Source of the DNA: Planctomycetaceae bacterium
GTDB taxonomy: Bacteria; Planctomycetota; Planctomycetia; Planctomycetales; Planctomycetaceae
NCBI GenBank assembly: GCA_003445035.1
Contig: DLVV01000133.1
Span: 1-10,287 of the forward strand
DNA: 10,287 nt
Direction of reading: 5' to 3'
A model generated the notes under the pieces. That model was not told where the DNA came from, ran no database searches, and saw only the letters and a program-made list of their open reading frames with translations. This document shows, piece after piece, positions 1-6,902 of the stretch (the stretch's first letter is position 1; each line of letters starts with the position of its first letter). Position numbers and translations under genes: made by a program.

Positions 1-584
1 ACCGAACTCTCCTGCAACGGACGCGGCATCATCACGTAGGGCAGCATCGGAACTGTCGTCGGACGCAGCTTGGTGATGTTGCAGCCGAAGTTGGGGAAGT
101 CCTTCGGGCTGGGCGGCTCGAGCTGACCCGAGGGCGAGACCTTATCGGCCGTGTAGCCGGTCAGCATCATGTAGATCGCAGCGGTGTGGTTGAACAACCC
201 GATCGGCGTGTAGCTCATCGACCGGATCATCGTGAACTTGTCGTTGACCTTCGCCAGGTTCGGCATGTTCTCGGTGAACTGCACGCCGGGCAACTTGGTG
301 TCGATCGGCTTGAAGACACTCTTGACGTTGTCCGGAACGTTCGGCTTGGGGTCCCACAGGTCGAGGTGACTCGGACCACCCTGCAGGTAAAGCATGATCA
401 CGTGCTTGGCCTTGCCGAAGCCGGCACCACCGTAACGGGCGTCCTCGGCCGCAGTGGCTTCCTGCAACCTCAGCATCTCGGGCAAGCTCAGGCCAAAGGC
501 GGCGGTGCCGCCAACCTTGAGAATGTCGCGACGCGATATTCCGTCGCACAGGTCTCGGCCGTTATGTCCGGTAATTCCCAGCAT
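1..584 (-). CDS. DUF1501 domain protein (sulfatase-like fold), N-terminal part, cut by window edge
   Basis: Reading the minus strand from the ATG at 584-582 gives 194 uninterrupted codons to the left edge, beginning [16 protein letters not shown] twin-arginine motif, SRRDILK (residues 17-23), is followed by a short hydrophobic stretch, so export by the Tat pathway is likely. The mature part shows DUF1501 hallmarks: [21 protein letters not shown] (about residues 61-81), then [13 protein letters not shown] and IRSMSY, a histidine in FNHTA, and MMLTGY. DUF1501 proteins are usually about 420-480 residues, so well under half is visible and the C-terminal metal-site residues lie outside the window. 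The family is distantly related to the alkaline phosphatase/sulfatase superfamily and is normally encoded beside a DUF1549/DUF1553 cytochrome; no such partner is adjacent on the visible side. The start is supported by an AAGGAG ribosome binding site 7 nt upstream. Family call is secure; the reaction it catalyses is unknown. Confidence 0.93.
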   Translation of the reverse strand, partial: MLGITGHNGRDLCDGISRRDILKVGGTAAFGLSLPEMLRLQEATAAEDARYGGAGFGKAKHVIMLYLQGGPSHLDLWDPKPNVPDNVKSVFKPIDTKLPGVQFTENMPNLAKVNDKFTMIRSMSYTPIGLFNHTAAIYMMLTGYTADKVSPSGQLEPPSPKDFPNFGCNITKLRPTTVPMLPYVMMPRPLQESS

Positions 585-591
585 CGGACCT

Positions 592-597
592 CTCCTT
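592..597 (-). promoter_or_regulatory. Strong Shine-Dalgarno site of the DUF1501 gene
   Basis: On the minus strand AAGGAG lies 7 nt before the ATG at 584-582. It is the only convincing Shine-Dalgarno sequence among the five visible starts and it fixes the start codon of the DUF1501 protein. Confidence 0.8.
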
Positions 598-629
598 TGA
601 CGCAATTCTAAACTTTACGACGCCCGGCC

Positions 630-654
630 GGCACCCTCCACAATGCAGGGCACC
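630..654 (-). other. Possible RNA hairpin in the DUF1501 leader
   Basis: In the minus-strand transcript GGUGCCCU (654-647) can pair along all eight positions with AGGGUGCC (637-630), including two adjacent G-U wobbles, around a 9-nt loop. The wobble pairs become A-C mismatches in the opposite strand, so only the DUF1501 leader RNA would fold well. There is no U-tract, so it does not look like a terminator. It may be chance in GC-rich DNA. Confidence 0.25.
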
Positions 655-695
655 ACGCACGAACCGTCCTGCCGCTCCCCTGACAGTTCAGAGTA

Positions 696-725
696 TCGGC
701 ACATGTACCATTTCGAGCTTACTAT
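696..725 (+). promoter_or_regulatory. Weak candidate divergent promoter for the SGNH/heme-protein pair
   Basis: On the plus strand TCGGCA (696-701, 4/6 to TTGACA) is followed after 18 bp by TACTAT (720-725, 4/6 to TATAAT). A start near 732 would give a leader of about 48 nt to the ATG at 780. Its -10 hexamer almost coincides with the -10 of the opposing DUF1501 promoter. Each element alone is weak, so this is a suggestion. Confidence 0.28.
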
Positions 726-750
726 AGCCTCGTTTCCTCGGCACTGTCAA
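721..750 (-). promoter_or_regulatory. Sigma70-type promoter for the DUF1501 gene
   Basis: On the minus strand an exact TTGACA (-35, 750-745) is followed after 18 bp by TATAGT (-10, 726-721, five of six consensus positions). Transcription would begin near 714, leaving a leader of about 130 nt before the ATG at 584. This is the best promoter match I see in the window. The rather long leader holds the candidate hairpin at 630-654. Confidence 0.72.
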
Positions 751-779
751 TCAGATGATTGCCCCGATACGATGCTGCC

Positions 780-2054
780 ATGAATCACTCCAATAAGCCC
801 CCTTTTGTCCGAAAAGCCCACATTCTGCTCGTGGCTCTGCTGGCGGGTCTTCCCGTGTCGGCAGCACCACCACCGCCAGCTCCGCCCGCCACAGTCGATT
901 TTCAGTTCCAGGACGGCGATCGCGTCGTGATGGTCGGAAACACACTGGTCGAACGGGCCCAGGCGTTCGGTCACCTCGAAACCGCAATCGTCGCCCGCCT
1001 GGCCGGCATCCGATTGACGTTCCGTAACCTCGGCTGGAGCGGTGACACGGTGCGTGCCGAATCGCGGGGCATCTTTGATCCTCCCGCCAAGGGTTACCAG
1101 CGGATGCTCGACCACGTTGCACGGCTCAAACCGACCGTGCTGGTGCTGGGTTACGGCAGCAACGCGTCATTCGGAGGGGACGCGAGGATCCAGGAATTCC
1201 TTGCCCAGTACCGGAAGCTGATCTCGGATCTCAGATCCCGAAGCGCTCCCAAGGCCCGTGTGGTCATCCTCTCGATCCCGCCGCAACAACGACCCGGCCT
1301 CAGACGGCTCAACACCGCCGTTCCGGTCACGTCGACGTTCATTCGCTCGGATCTCGACGTCCCCACCGAGCGAAACCGACAGATTGACCGATACAACACG
1401 GCCCTGGCCAACTTCGCTCTCGGGGACGGCCACGCCCACCTCGATCTCAACGCCCCGTTCCAGAAACTCTGGGACAAGCCACGCCGGCAGTTCCGGCTGC
1501 TGTTCACCGTTGACGGTCGGGCACTGAATTCGGAGGGATACCGGGTGGCCACCCGGGGCGTCCTGGCCCAGTTGTTCCCGACTTCCACCCTGGCCGTGCA
1601 ACTGAAACGGGGACAGCCGCCACAGGTGACCGGCCCACTGGCCACCGGCGGTGCCAGCTACCGGAAGCGGCGACTCGAGTTCTCGTCCCGCATCGGCCCG
1701 TTTGTCCTCCAGGTCCACGGTCTCCGCAGGGGCCGCTACACCCTGCGAATCGACGATGACAACTTCGGAGACCATACCGCCGAAGAATTCGCAGCCGGCA
1801 TCGCCCCACAGTTGGGCGAGCCCGGGGACGAACACGCCGCACTGCGACGGGCCGTGATCGCCAAGAACCGCCTCTACTTTCACCGCTGGCGACCCCAGAA
1901 CACCACCTACCTCTTCGGTTTCCGCAAGCGGGAACAGGGAAACAACGCCAAGGAGGTGGCCGAGTTCGAGAAGCTGGTGGCGATCCAGGAGGCCGAGATC
2001 GACCGTCTGAAAACCAAGGTCCTGCACCGGATCACGATCGAGCCGGGCCGATGA
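780..2054 (+). CDS. Exported SGNH/GDSL hydrolase-like protein, possibly inactive
   Basis: The product has 424 residues. Residues 1-28 form a Sec signal peptide (basic RK at 11-12, then a hydrophobic core ending near VSAA). The SGNH-like domain follows. At block I the family's GDS is replaced by G53-N54-T55 in MVGNTLVERAQ. Block II is RNLGWSGDT (about 83-90). Block III is GYGSNASF with N128. Block V reads VDGRALNSEGY, where the position normally holding the catalytic His is Ala248. The C-terminal third has a conserved planctomycete signature, YFHRWRPQN...YLFGFRKREQGNNA (from residue 366), and ends in a short charged helix. Members of this family usually accompany PVC heme proteins, and here the TGA stop overlaps the next ATG (ATGA, 2051-2054), which implies translational coupling. 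An in-frame TTG at 759 would add seven residues before the signal peptide; the ATG gives a cleaner signal peptide. No clear Shine-Dalgarno site is present. The fold is likely; hydrolase activity is doubtful. Confidence 0.88.
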   Translation: MNHSNKPPFVRKAHILLVALLAGLPVSAAPPPPAPPATVDFQFQDGDRVVMVGNTLVERAQAFGHLETAIVARLAGIRLTFRNLGWSGDTVRAESRGIFDPPAKGYQRMLDHVARLKPTVLVLGYGSNASFGGDARIQEFLAQYRKLISDLRSRSAPKARVVILSIPPQQRPGLRRLNTAVPVTSTFIRSDLDVPTERNRQIDRYNTALANFALGDGHAHLDLNAPFQKLWDKPRRQFRLLFTVDGRALNSEGYRVATRGVLAQLFPTSTLAVQLKRGQPPQVTGPLATGGASYRKRRLEFSSRIGPFVLQVHGLRRGRYTLRIDDDNFGDHTAEEFAAGIAPQLGEPGDEHAALRRAVIAKNRLYFHRWRPQNTTYLFGFRKREQGNNAKEVAEFEKLVAIQEAEIDRLKTKVLHRITIEPGR

Positions 2055-5000
2055 ACCCCCACAACGATTCTCTCAACATGACCAATCTCATCCGCTCCGT
2101 CCTGTTCCTCGCACTGTTTCTGGCCACCGCTCTGCCGGCCTTCGCCCAGCGGGGACTCAAGAACATCCCGCCACCGGATCCGGAGATCGAGCGCAAGTCG
2201 TTCCAGGTGGCGCCGGGGTTCGAGGTGAATCTCTACGCATCGGACCCCAAGATCGCCAAGCCGATCCAGATGAATTTTGACGCCGCCGGTCGCCTCTGGA
2301 TCGCCAGTTCCGAGACCTACCCGCAAATCAAGCCCGGGCAGAAGGCCAACGACCGGATCCTGGTGGTCGAGGACACCAACGGGGACGGTCGAGCCGAGAA
2401 GACCACCGTGTTCGCCGACGGACTGCTGATCCCCACCGGCGTCGCTCCCGGTGACGGCGGCTGCTACGTGGCCAACTCGACCGAATTGCTGCACCTGGGA
2501 GATTCGGACGGCGACGGTCGGGCCGACACCTCGCGAGTTGTCCTCTCCGGTTTCGGCACCGAGGACACCCACCACATTTTGCACACGCTCCGCTGGGGTC
2601 CCGACGGACGGCTGTACCTCAACCAGTCGATCTACATTCACAGCCACATCGAGACCCCCTGGGGGATTCGCCGTCTGAACGCCGGCGGCATCTGGCGATT
2701 CCATCCCGAGACAATGAGGCTGGAGATTCTCGCCCGCGGATGGGTCAACAGCTGGGGGCACCACCACGATCGCTTCGGACAGTCGTTCGTGACCGACGGG
2801 GCCGGCGGCGAGGGAATCAACCATCTGGTCCCGGGCGCTGCCTACGTCACCGCCATCGGTGTGCCACGGATCCTGCGGGGGCTCAATCCCGGCAGTCCGA
2901 AGTACTGCGGCCTGGAAATCCTCAGCGGAACACACCTGCCCGAGGACTGGCGGGGCGACCTGCTGACCAACGATTTCCGGGCCAACCGCGTCTGCCGGTT
3001 CAAGGTGACCGAAAGCGGTTCGAGCTACCAGGCCAAGCTGATGCCCGACGTGATTCGCACCAAGCACGTCGCCTTCCGCCCGATCGACATCAAGATGGGC
3101 CCCGACGGAGCGATCTACATCGCCGACTGGTACAACCCGATCATCCAGCATGGCGAGGTCGATTTCCGTGACCCTCGCCGCGACCATGTCCACGGCCGGA
3201 TCTGGCGGGTGACGGCCAAGGGCCGCCCACTGGTCAAGCGTCAGAACCTGCCAAAGGCCCCCGTCACCCAACTGGTCAAAAACCTCTCGGCCCCGGAACT
3301 CTGGATTCGCCGTCACTCGCGACGTGTGCTGCAGGAACGGCCCCGGGAAAACCGGCCTCAGATCCTCCAGGTCCTGGCCGACCGCCTGGCGGAACTCGGC
3401 CCCGCCGGCAACACCACGCCCCGGGGCGAATCCACGGCGCTGGAGATTCTCTGGACTTGCCAGGCCCTCAACGCCCCCGCCCCGCAACTGCTCGAGCAAC
3501 TGCTCACGGCCACCGACCCCCGGGTGCGGGCTGCCGCGTGCCGCGTGGCGGCCTACTGGACCGAGTTGGGCGAGACCACCCTGGCCGCCCGGGTTCGGGA
3601 TCCCCATCCCCGCGTCCGTCTCGAAGCGGTTCGTGCCATCGCACGCCGTGGCCGCGATGTGCTGCCGTTGGCGATGGCCGCGCTGCCGATGGACCGCGAC
3701 ACGCCACTGGACTACGCGTTGTGGCTGACCGCCTGGGAGCAACGCTCGGACTGGCTGGATGGTCTCAAGAACGGCAACCACCGTCTCCACGAGGGGCTCG
3801 ATGACGCGGGACGGCTGTTCGTCTTTTCCAGCATCCGAAACGCGGCGGTCGTCCCCGCGGTGCTCGAACTGCTGGGCCGCGGTGAACTGTCCGACTCCGA
3901 CCGCAACCGCGCGGTGGCACTGCTGGCCGACCTGGGCGGACCCGGACAGCTCCGGATCGCCCTGGACATGGCCCTGGACGCCGGGACCTCCACCTCGCAG
4001 GCGGCCAACCTGCTCGACGCGCTTGCTCGCACCGCCGCCACGCGGCGGGTCAAACCGTCGGGAGCACTCGATGGCATCAGGCCGCTGTTCGCGTCCGACT
4101 CGCTGGCGGTGCAACGGGCTGCCGTCCGCTGCGCCGGACTCTGGAAGCTCGAATCGCTGAGGCCCTCCCTGCGGTCACTCGCCGCGGGAGCCGACACCTC
4201 AGAGGATCTCCGCGGTACCGCGTTGGACGGGCTGTCGGCCCTGGGTGGTGACACGAGCCGCAAGCAACTGGCCGACCTGACAGACAAACTGCCGACACCG
4301 TTGGCCCGCCTGCAGGCCCTGGCCGCCCTGGTCACTCTCGATCCCGGCGACGCAGCCGGCCGGCTGCCTGGGGTCCTGGCCAAGTCGCCAACCCGGGGTG
4401 ACCCGTCGGCTGTCGTCGAAGCCTTCCTGGCCCGCAAGGATGGGCCGGGACTGCTGAGCAAGTCCCTGGCCGGCAAGACGCTGGCCCCCGACCACGCCAA
4501 GTTGATCCTGCGGACGATCGATGCCTCGGGCCGGAAACTGCCAAAACTGGTGGCCGCAGCCCGGACCGCCGGACAACTGACGACCGGCCCCACCAGGCTC
4601 TCGCCCGAACAGATGAAAACGCTGGTGGCCGAAGTCGGCAGCCGCGGAAACGCCCAGCGGGGCGAGGAGATTTATCGCCGAAAACAACTCGGGTGCCTGG
4701 CCTGCCACGCCATCGGAGGTGCCGGTGGACGAGTCGGTCCCGACCTGGTCAGCCTCGGAGCCAGTGCCCCGGTCGACTACATCGCCAACTCGCTGCTGGA
4801 TCCGAACAGCAAGGTCAAGGAGAACTACCACTCGCTGGTCGTTGTCACCAGGCAGGGCAAGGTGGTCACCGGGATCAAGCTGCGACAGACCAACAACGAA
4901 CTCGTCCTCAGGGACGCCAACGACCGCGAAATTTCCGTCCCCAGGAAATCGATAGAAGAGCAGGTGGTCGGAACATCACTGATGCCGGCGGGGCTGACCG

Positions 5001-5521
5001 AAAACGTGACCCGGGCCGAGTTGATCGACCTGGTCCGATTCCTCTCGTCACTGGGCAAGCCGGGTCCGTACGCGGCCAGCCGGAAGCCGACCGCACGCCG
5101 CTGGCGGGTGTTGGCCGACACCCAACCGGCAAGGTTCCGGCTCGGACGAACCCGGGACGGGCAGGCGGCCTCCGACGATGCCGCCTTCACATGGACGCCC
5201 GGTTACGCCACCGTCGGCGGAACGCTGCCGCTGAAGGACCTGCCACAGTTGACGGTGCGGAATCGGCAGGTGAGCGTCGTGCGGTGCGAGATCGAAGTGA
5301 TCGCAGCCGGCGACGTCGCAATCGCCGTCGGCGACAGCACGGGCCTGGCCGCCTGGATCGGTACCAGACCGCTGACGCTCGAACAGGTCACCACCCTCGA
5401 CCTGGCCAAGGGCCGGCACCGCCTGACCATCACCGTCGACCGCGGTACCAGAACCCGCCCGCTTGGGCTGACCATCGACGAAACCACCACCGCCAACGCC
5501 CGGTTCGTGACCGGAAAGTAG
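2051..5521 (+). CDS. PVC-type CxxCH heme-binding protein with beta-propeller and HEAT repeats (putative membrane-bound dehydrogenase)
   Basis: The product has 1156 residues and is exported: the signal peptide ends at AFA-Q near residue 32. The start overlaps the SGNH stop. An internal ATG at 2078 (residue 10) is an alternative start with no better ribosome site. Residues about 45-390 form the beta-propeller ('Piru_Ver_Nterm', TIGR02604 type), opening with FQVAPGFEVNLYAS and containing two Ca-binding-type loops, DTNGDG (108-113) and DSDGDG (151-156). Repeats such as GPDGRLYL and GPDGAIYIADWYNP mark the blades. Residues about 405-860 are helical HEAT-like repeats. A cytochrome-c-like domain (TIGR02603 type) follows, with CLACH at 882-886 binding one heme covalently and Met978 in SLMPAGL as the probable distal ligand. 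A C-terminal beta-rich tail begins near 1000. The propeller resembles PQQ/sugar-dehydrogenase folds, so extracytoplasmic oxidation with electron transfer through heme is plausible; the substrate is unknown. Confidence 0.95.
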   Translation: MNPHNDSLNMTNLIRSVLFLALFLATALPAFAQRGLKNIPPPDPEIERKSFQVAPGFEVNLYASDPKIAKPIQMNFDAAGRLWIASSETYPQIKPGQKANDRILVVEDTNGDGRAEKTTVFADGLLIPTGVAPGDGGCYVANSTELLHLGDSDGDGRADTSRVVLSGFGTEDTHHILHTLRWGPDGRLYLNQSIYIHSHIETPWGIRRLNAGGIWRFHPETMRLEILARGWVNSWGHHHDRFGQSFVTDGAGGEGINHLVPGAAYVTAIGVPRILRGLNPGSPKYCGLEILSGTHLPEDWRGDLLTNDFRANRVCRFKVTESGSSYQAKLMPDVIRTKHVAFRPIDIKMGPDGAIYIADWYNPIIQHGEVDFRDPRRDHVHGRIWRVTAKGRPLVKRQNLPKAPVTQLVKNLSAPELWIRRHSRRVLQERPRENRPQILQVLADRLAELGPAGNTTPRGESTALEILWTCQALNAPAPQLLEQLLTATDPRVRAAACRVAAYWTELGETTLAARVRDPHPRVRLEAVRAIARRGRDVLPLAMAALPMDRDTPLDYALWLTAWEQRSDWLDGLKNGNHRLHEGLDDAGRLFVFSSIRNAAVVPAVLELLGRGELSDSDRNRAVALLADLGGPGQLRIALDMALDAGTSTSQAANLLDALARTAATRRVKPSGALDGIRPLFASDSLAVQRAAVRCAGLWKLESLRPSLRSLAAGADTSEDLRGTALDGLSALGGDTSRKQLADLTDKLPTPLARLQALAALVTLDPGDAAGRLPGVLAKSPTRGDPSAVVEAFLARKDGPGLLSKSLAGKTLAPDHAKLILRTIDASGRKLPKLVAAARTAGQLTTGPTRLSPEQMKTLVAEVGSRGNAQRGEEIYRRKQLGCLACHAIGGAGGRVGPDLVSLGASAPVDYIANSLLDPNSKVKENYHSLVVVTRQGKVVTGIKLRQTNNELVLRDANDREISVPRKSIEEQVVGTSLMPAGLTENVTRAELIDLVRFLSSLGKPGPYAASRKPTARRWRVLADTQPARFRLGRTRDGQAASDDAAFTWTPGYATVGGTLPLKDLPQLTVRNRQVSVVRCEIEVIAAGDVAIAVGDSTGLAAWIGTRPLTLEQVTTLDLAKGRHRLTITVDRGTRTRPLGLTIDETTTANARFVTGK

Positions 5522-5526
5522 GCCGG

Positions 5527-5811
5527 CTACGCCCCCCACACTCCCAGGTACCAGTCCACCACGTCCTCGCCGAACTCCGACGAATTGGCGAACCATTCGA
5601 TCGGAGCGTAAATCACGTCGAAGACGCCCCACAGCGGAATCAGATGGCCCATGCTGATCTGGTACTGCACCGGTCCGTAGCTGAGCGGGTAGACGACCAG
5701 CACGATGATCGCCGCGGTGACAATCAGCCAGATCGACCGCCGCGGACGCTGCCGCGGGTCGTCGCTGGAGACGGGCCGATCGTCGACCTGGAGATTCTCG
5801 TTGTGTTCCAT
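5527..5811 (-). CDS. Small single-span membrane protein, unknown function
   Basis: The product has 94 residues. A polar, charged N-terminus (MEHNENLQVDD...RQRPRR) is followed by one strong transmembrane segment at about residues 27-45 (IWLIVTAAIIVLVVYPL), then YGPVQYQ, an IYAPIEW motif and an acidic, aromatic C-terminus. The basic RPRR just before the span suggests the N-terminus stays inside. I recall similar short proteins with a 'SxGP...IYxPl.W' pattern encoded beside diverse planctomycete genes, but I cannot name a function. The ATG at 5811 lies 4 bp after the stop of the glycosylase gene, so the two should form one transcript. An upstream in-frame start at 5856 would overlap that gene by 41 bp and precede the polar region with an unlikely cysteine- and proline-rich leader. 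No good Shine-Dalgarno site is visible, which fits coupling to the upstream gene. Confidence 0.75.
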   Translation of the reverse strand: MEHNENLQVDDRPVSSDDPRQRPRRSIWLIVTAAIIVLVVYPLSYGPVQYQISMGHLIPLWGVFDVIYAPIEWFANSSEFGEDVVDWYLGVWGA

Positions 5812-5815
5812 CCCG

Positions 5816-6736
5816 CTACCGCTTCTTACCACCGGGCAGGTGACGATGCACGGCACCGTGCATCGTGTAGAACACGAACCGCGACCCGTCCCAAACGTAC
5901 ACCCCGCTGGACTTGTTCTCCTTCCGCGGCCTCAACGGATTCCCGGGGAACTTGGTCCAGGATTTCAGATCGTCGGAAACGGCCACGCCCGATGACCACA
6001 GCGTGGGAGTCTCCTCACCCTTGGCCGCTCCGTGGAATGACGCGTAGTAGCGGCCCTTGTACTTGATCACCTGGTTGAGCGCCACCATGTCACGGTCGTA
6101 CAGGCCCGGTCCCGGTTTCAGCACCGGATCGTCGCTGATGTTGGTCCAGGTCAGCATGTCGCGGGAGGTGGCCAGCCAGATCCCCGCATCACGCCGTTCG
6201 TAAAAGAGGTACCACGTGCCGTTCTCGTAGTAACCGGTCGGCGTCCCGTATGGACCCGCGGGAATCTTTTTTCCGTTGGCCAACCGCACGTCGAGCGGAC
6301 CGCGTCGGGTCCAGCCGATTCCGTCGGTCGAGACCAGCAGATGGGCCACGTCACCACGACCCTCGGCGAACATGAAATACACCGCCCCCTGTTTGACCAC
6401 CATCATGTCCTCAACCCAATGGGCCTTGTAGACAGGGTTGGTCTTGTGGCGTGTCCAACTGACGCCGTCGCGACTGCTGGCGTAACCGAGCATCTTCAGG
6501 CCCGGCCGGGTCCCGTCGTATCCGGTGAACCACATGTGCCAGCGAGGGCCTTCCCTCAGGATGAAGCCCCGTTCCCGGATCTTCACGTCCCAGCGGCCCT
6601 CTCCTCCGGCCACGAAGACCGGCTTCGGACCAGACGGGACAAACGAGACCAGTTCCCTGGGAAAGACGGGCTCTTCGGCCCAGCCGATTCCCGGCAACAC
6701 CACCAACGCAATCAACAACGCGAATCGCACGATCAT
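5816..6736 (-). CDS. Exported GH43-like five-bladed beta-propeller glycosylase
   Basis: The product has 306 residues. Residues 1-20 are a Sec signal peptide ending GIGWA before EEP. The rest carries the recurring blade pattern of GH32/43/68/117-type propellers: the 'S-x-D-x-x-x-W' element appears four times, in SSRDGVSW (87-94), STDGIGW (136-142), SRDMLTW (191-197) and SDDLKSW near 258. Acidic residues that could be catalytic sit at typical places: Asp50 in RWDVK, Asp110 in WVEDMMVV, Glu125 in FAEG, Glu180 in YLFYER and Asp216 in YDRDMVAL. The general role would be hydrolysis of a plant or algal polysaccharide, or of an oligosaccharide, outside the cytoplasm, but the exact family and substrate cannot be read from the sequence. 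It leads a two-gene unit with the 94-residue membrane protein. The ATG follows a GGGG run rather than a proper Shine-Dalgarno site. Propeller fold is likely, activity only probable. Confidence 0.82.
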   Translation of the reverse strand: MIVRFALLIALVVLPGIGWAEEPVFPRELVSFVPSGPKPVFVAGGEGRWDVKIRERGFILREGPRWHMWFTGYDGTRPGLKMLGYASSRDGVSWTRHKTNPVYKAHWVEDMMVVKQGAVYFMFAEGRGDVAHLLVSTDGIGWTRRGPLDVRLANGKKIPAGPYGTPTGYYENGTWYLFYERRDAGIWLATSRDMLTWTNISDDPVLKPGPGLYDRDMVALNQVIKYKGRYYASFHGAAKGEETPTLWSSGVAVSDDLKSWTKFPGNPLRPRKENKSSGVYVWDGSRFVFYTMHGAVHRHLPGGKKR

Positions 6737-6769
6737 CCCCAGTCAAACAGTGCCTGTTACCTGGAAGAC

Positions 6770-6799
6770 AGTGTATCCCCGAGGCCGATTGACCGTCCA
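6770..6799 (-). promoter_or_regulatory. Weak candidate promoter for the glycosylase gene
   Basis: On the minus strand TGGACG (6799-6794, 4/6) precedes TACACT (6775-6770, 4/6) with an 18-bp spacer. A start near 6763 would leave a leader of about 27 nt. The match is poor and overlaps the -35 of the opposite-strand candidate. Confidence 0.2.
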
Positions 6800-6818
6800 C
6801 GATCGACGGGGCTACAAA
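6789..6818 (+). promoter_or_regulatory. Candidate sigma70-type promoter for the DUF1549/DUF1553 cytochrome gene
   Basis: TTGACC (6789-6794, five of six to TTGACA) is followed after 18 bp by TACAAA (6813-6818, four of six to TATAAT). A start near 6825 gives a leader of about 78 nt to the GTG at 6903, or about 24 nt to the alternative GTG at 6849. A 5-bp hairpin (6821-6825 with 6832-6836) would lie near the transcript's start. Confidence 0.4.
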
Positions 6819-6902
6819 GGGGGTTCCGAGAAACCCTTCGCGTGACCCGTGTCGTCTTACCAGACGAAACGACTCGACATCCGACAGGCTACGGGACTCC
6901 CT

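Noticed and set aside
142..549. Minus-strand open frame of 135 codons at the left end
   Set aside because: The neighbouring frame on the same strand encodes the DUF1501 protein with a Tat motif and a good ribosome site, so this is an out-of-frame shadow.
605..610. Minus-strand TAGAAT as -10 of a second DUF1501 promoter
   Set aside because: There is no -35 match at the right distance and the start would fall on the Shine-Dalgarno sequence itself.
759..761. TTG as start of the SGNH-like gene
   Set aside because: It adds seven residues before a signal peptide that is already well formed from the ATG at 780, and it has no ribosome binding site.
1907..4114. Open frame of 735 codons on the minus strand
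   Set aside because: It lies antisense to the SGNH and heme-protein genes, has low-complexity Gly/Arg/Val/Gln-rich composition and no recognisable domain; it is a product of strong G/C third-position bias in the true genes.
5106..5123. Perfect 6-bp inverted repeat GGGTGT...ACACCC with a 6-nt loop
   Set aside because: It lies inside the coding region of the heme protein, 400 bp before its stop, without a U-tract; likely chance in GC-rich sequence.
4693..6066. Plus-strand open frame of 457 codons
   Set aside because: It overlaps the heme domain in another frame and continues antisense through the membrane-protein and glycosylase genes; the translation is Arg/Pro/Gln-rich and resembles no family.
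6746..6758. Short palindrome AACAG-TGC-CTGTT just upstream of the glycosylase ATG, considered as an operator
   Set aside because: Five-base arms with a 3-base centre are expected by chance, it is not repeated elsewhere in the window, and it matches no operator I can name.
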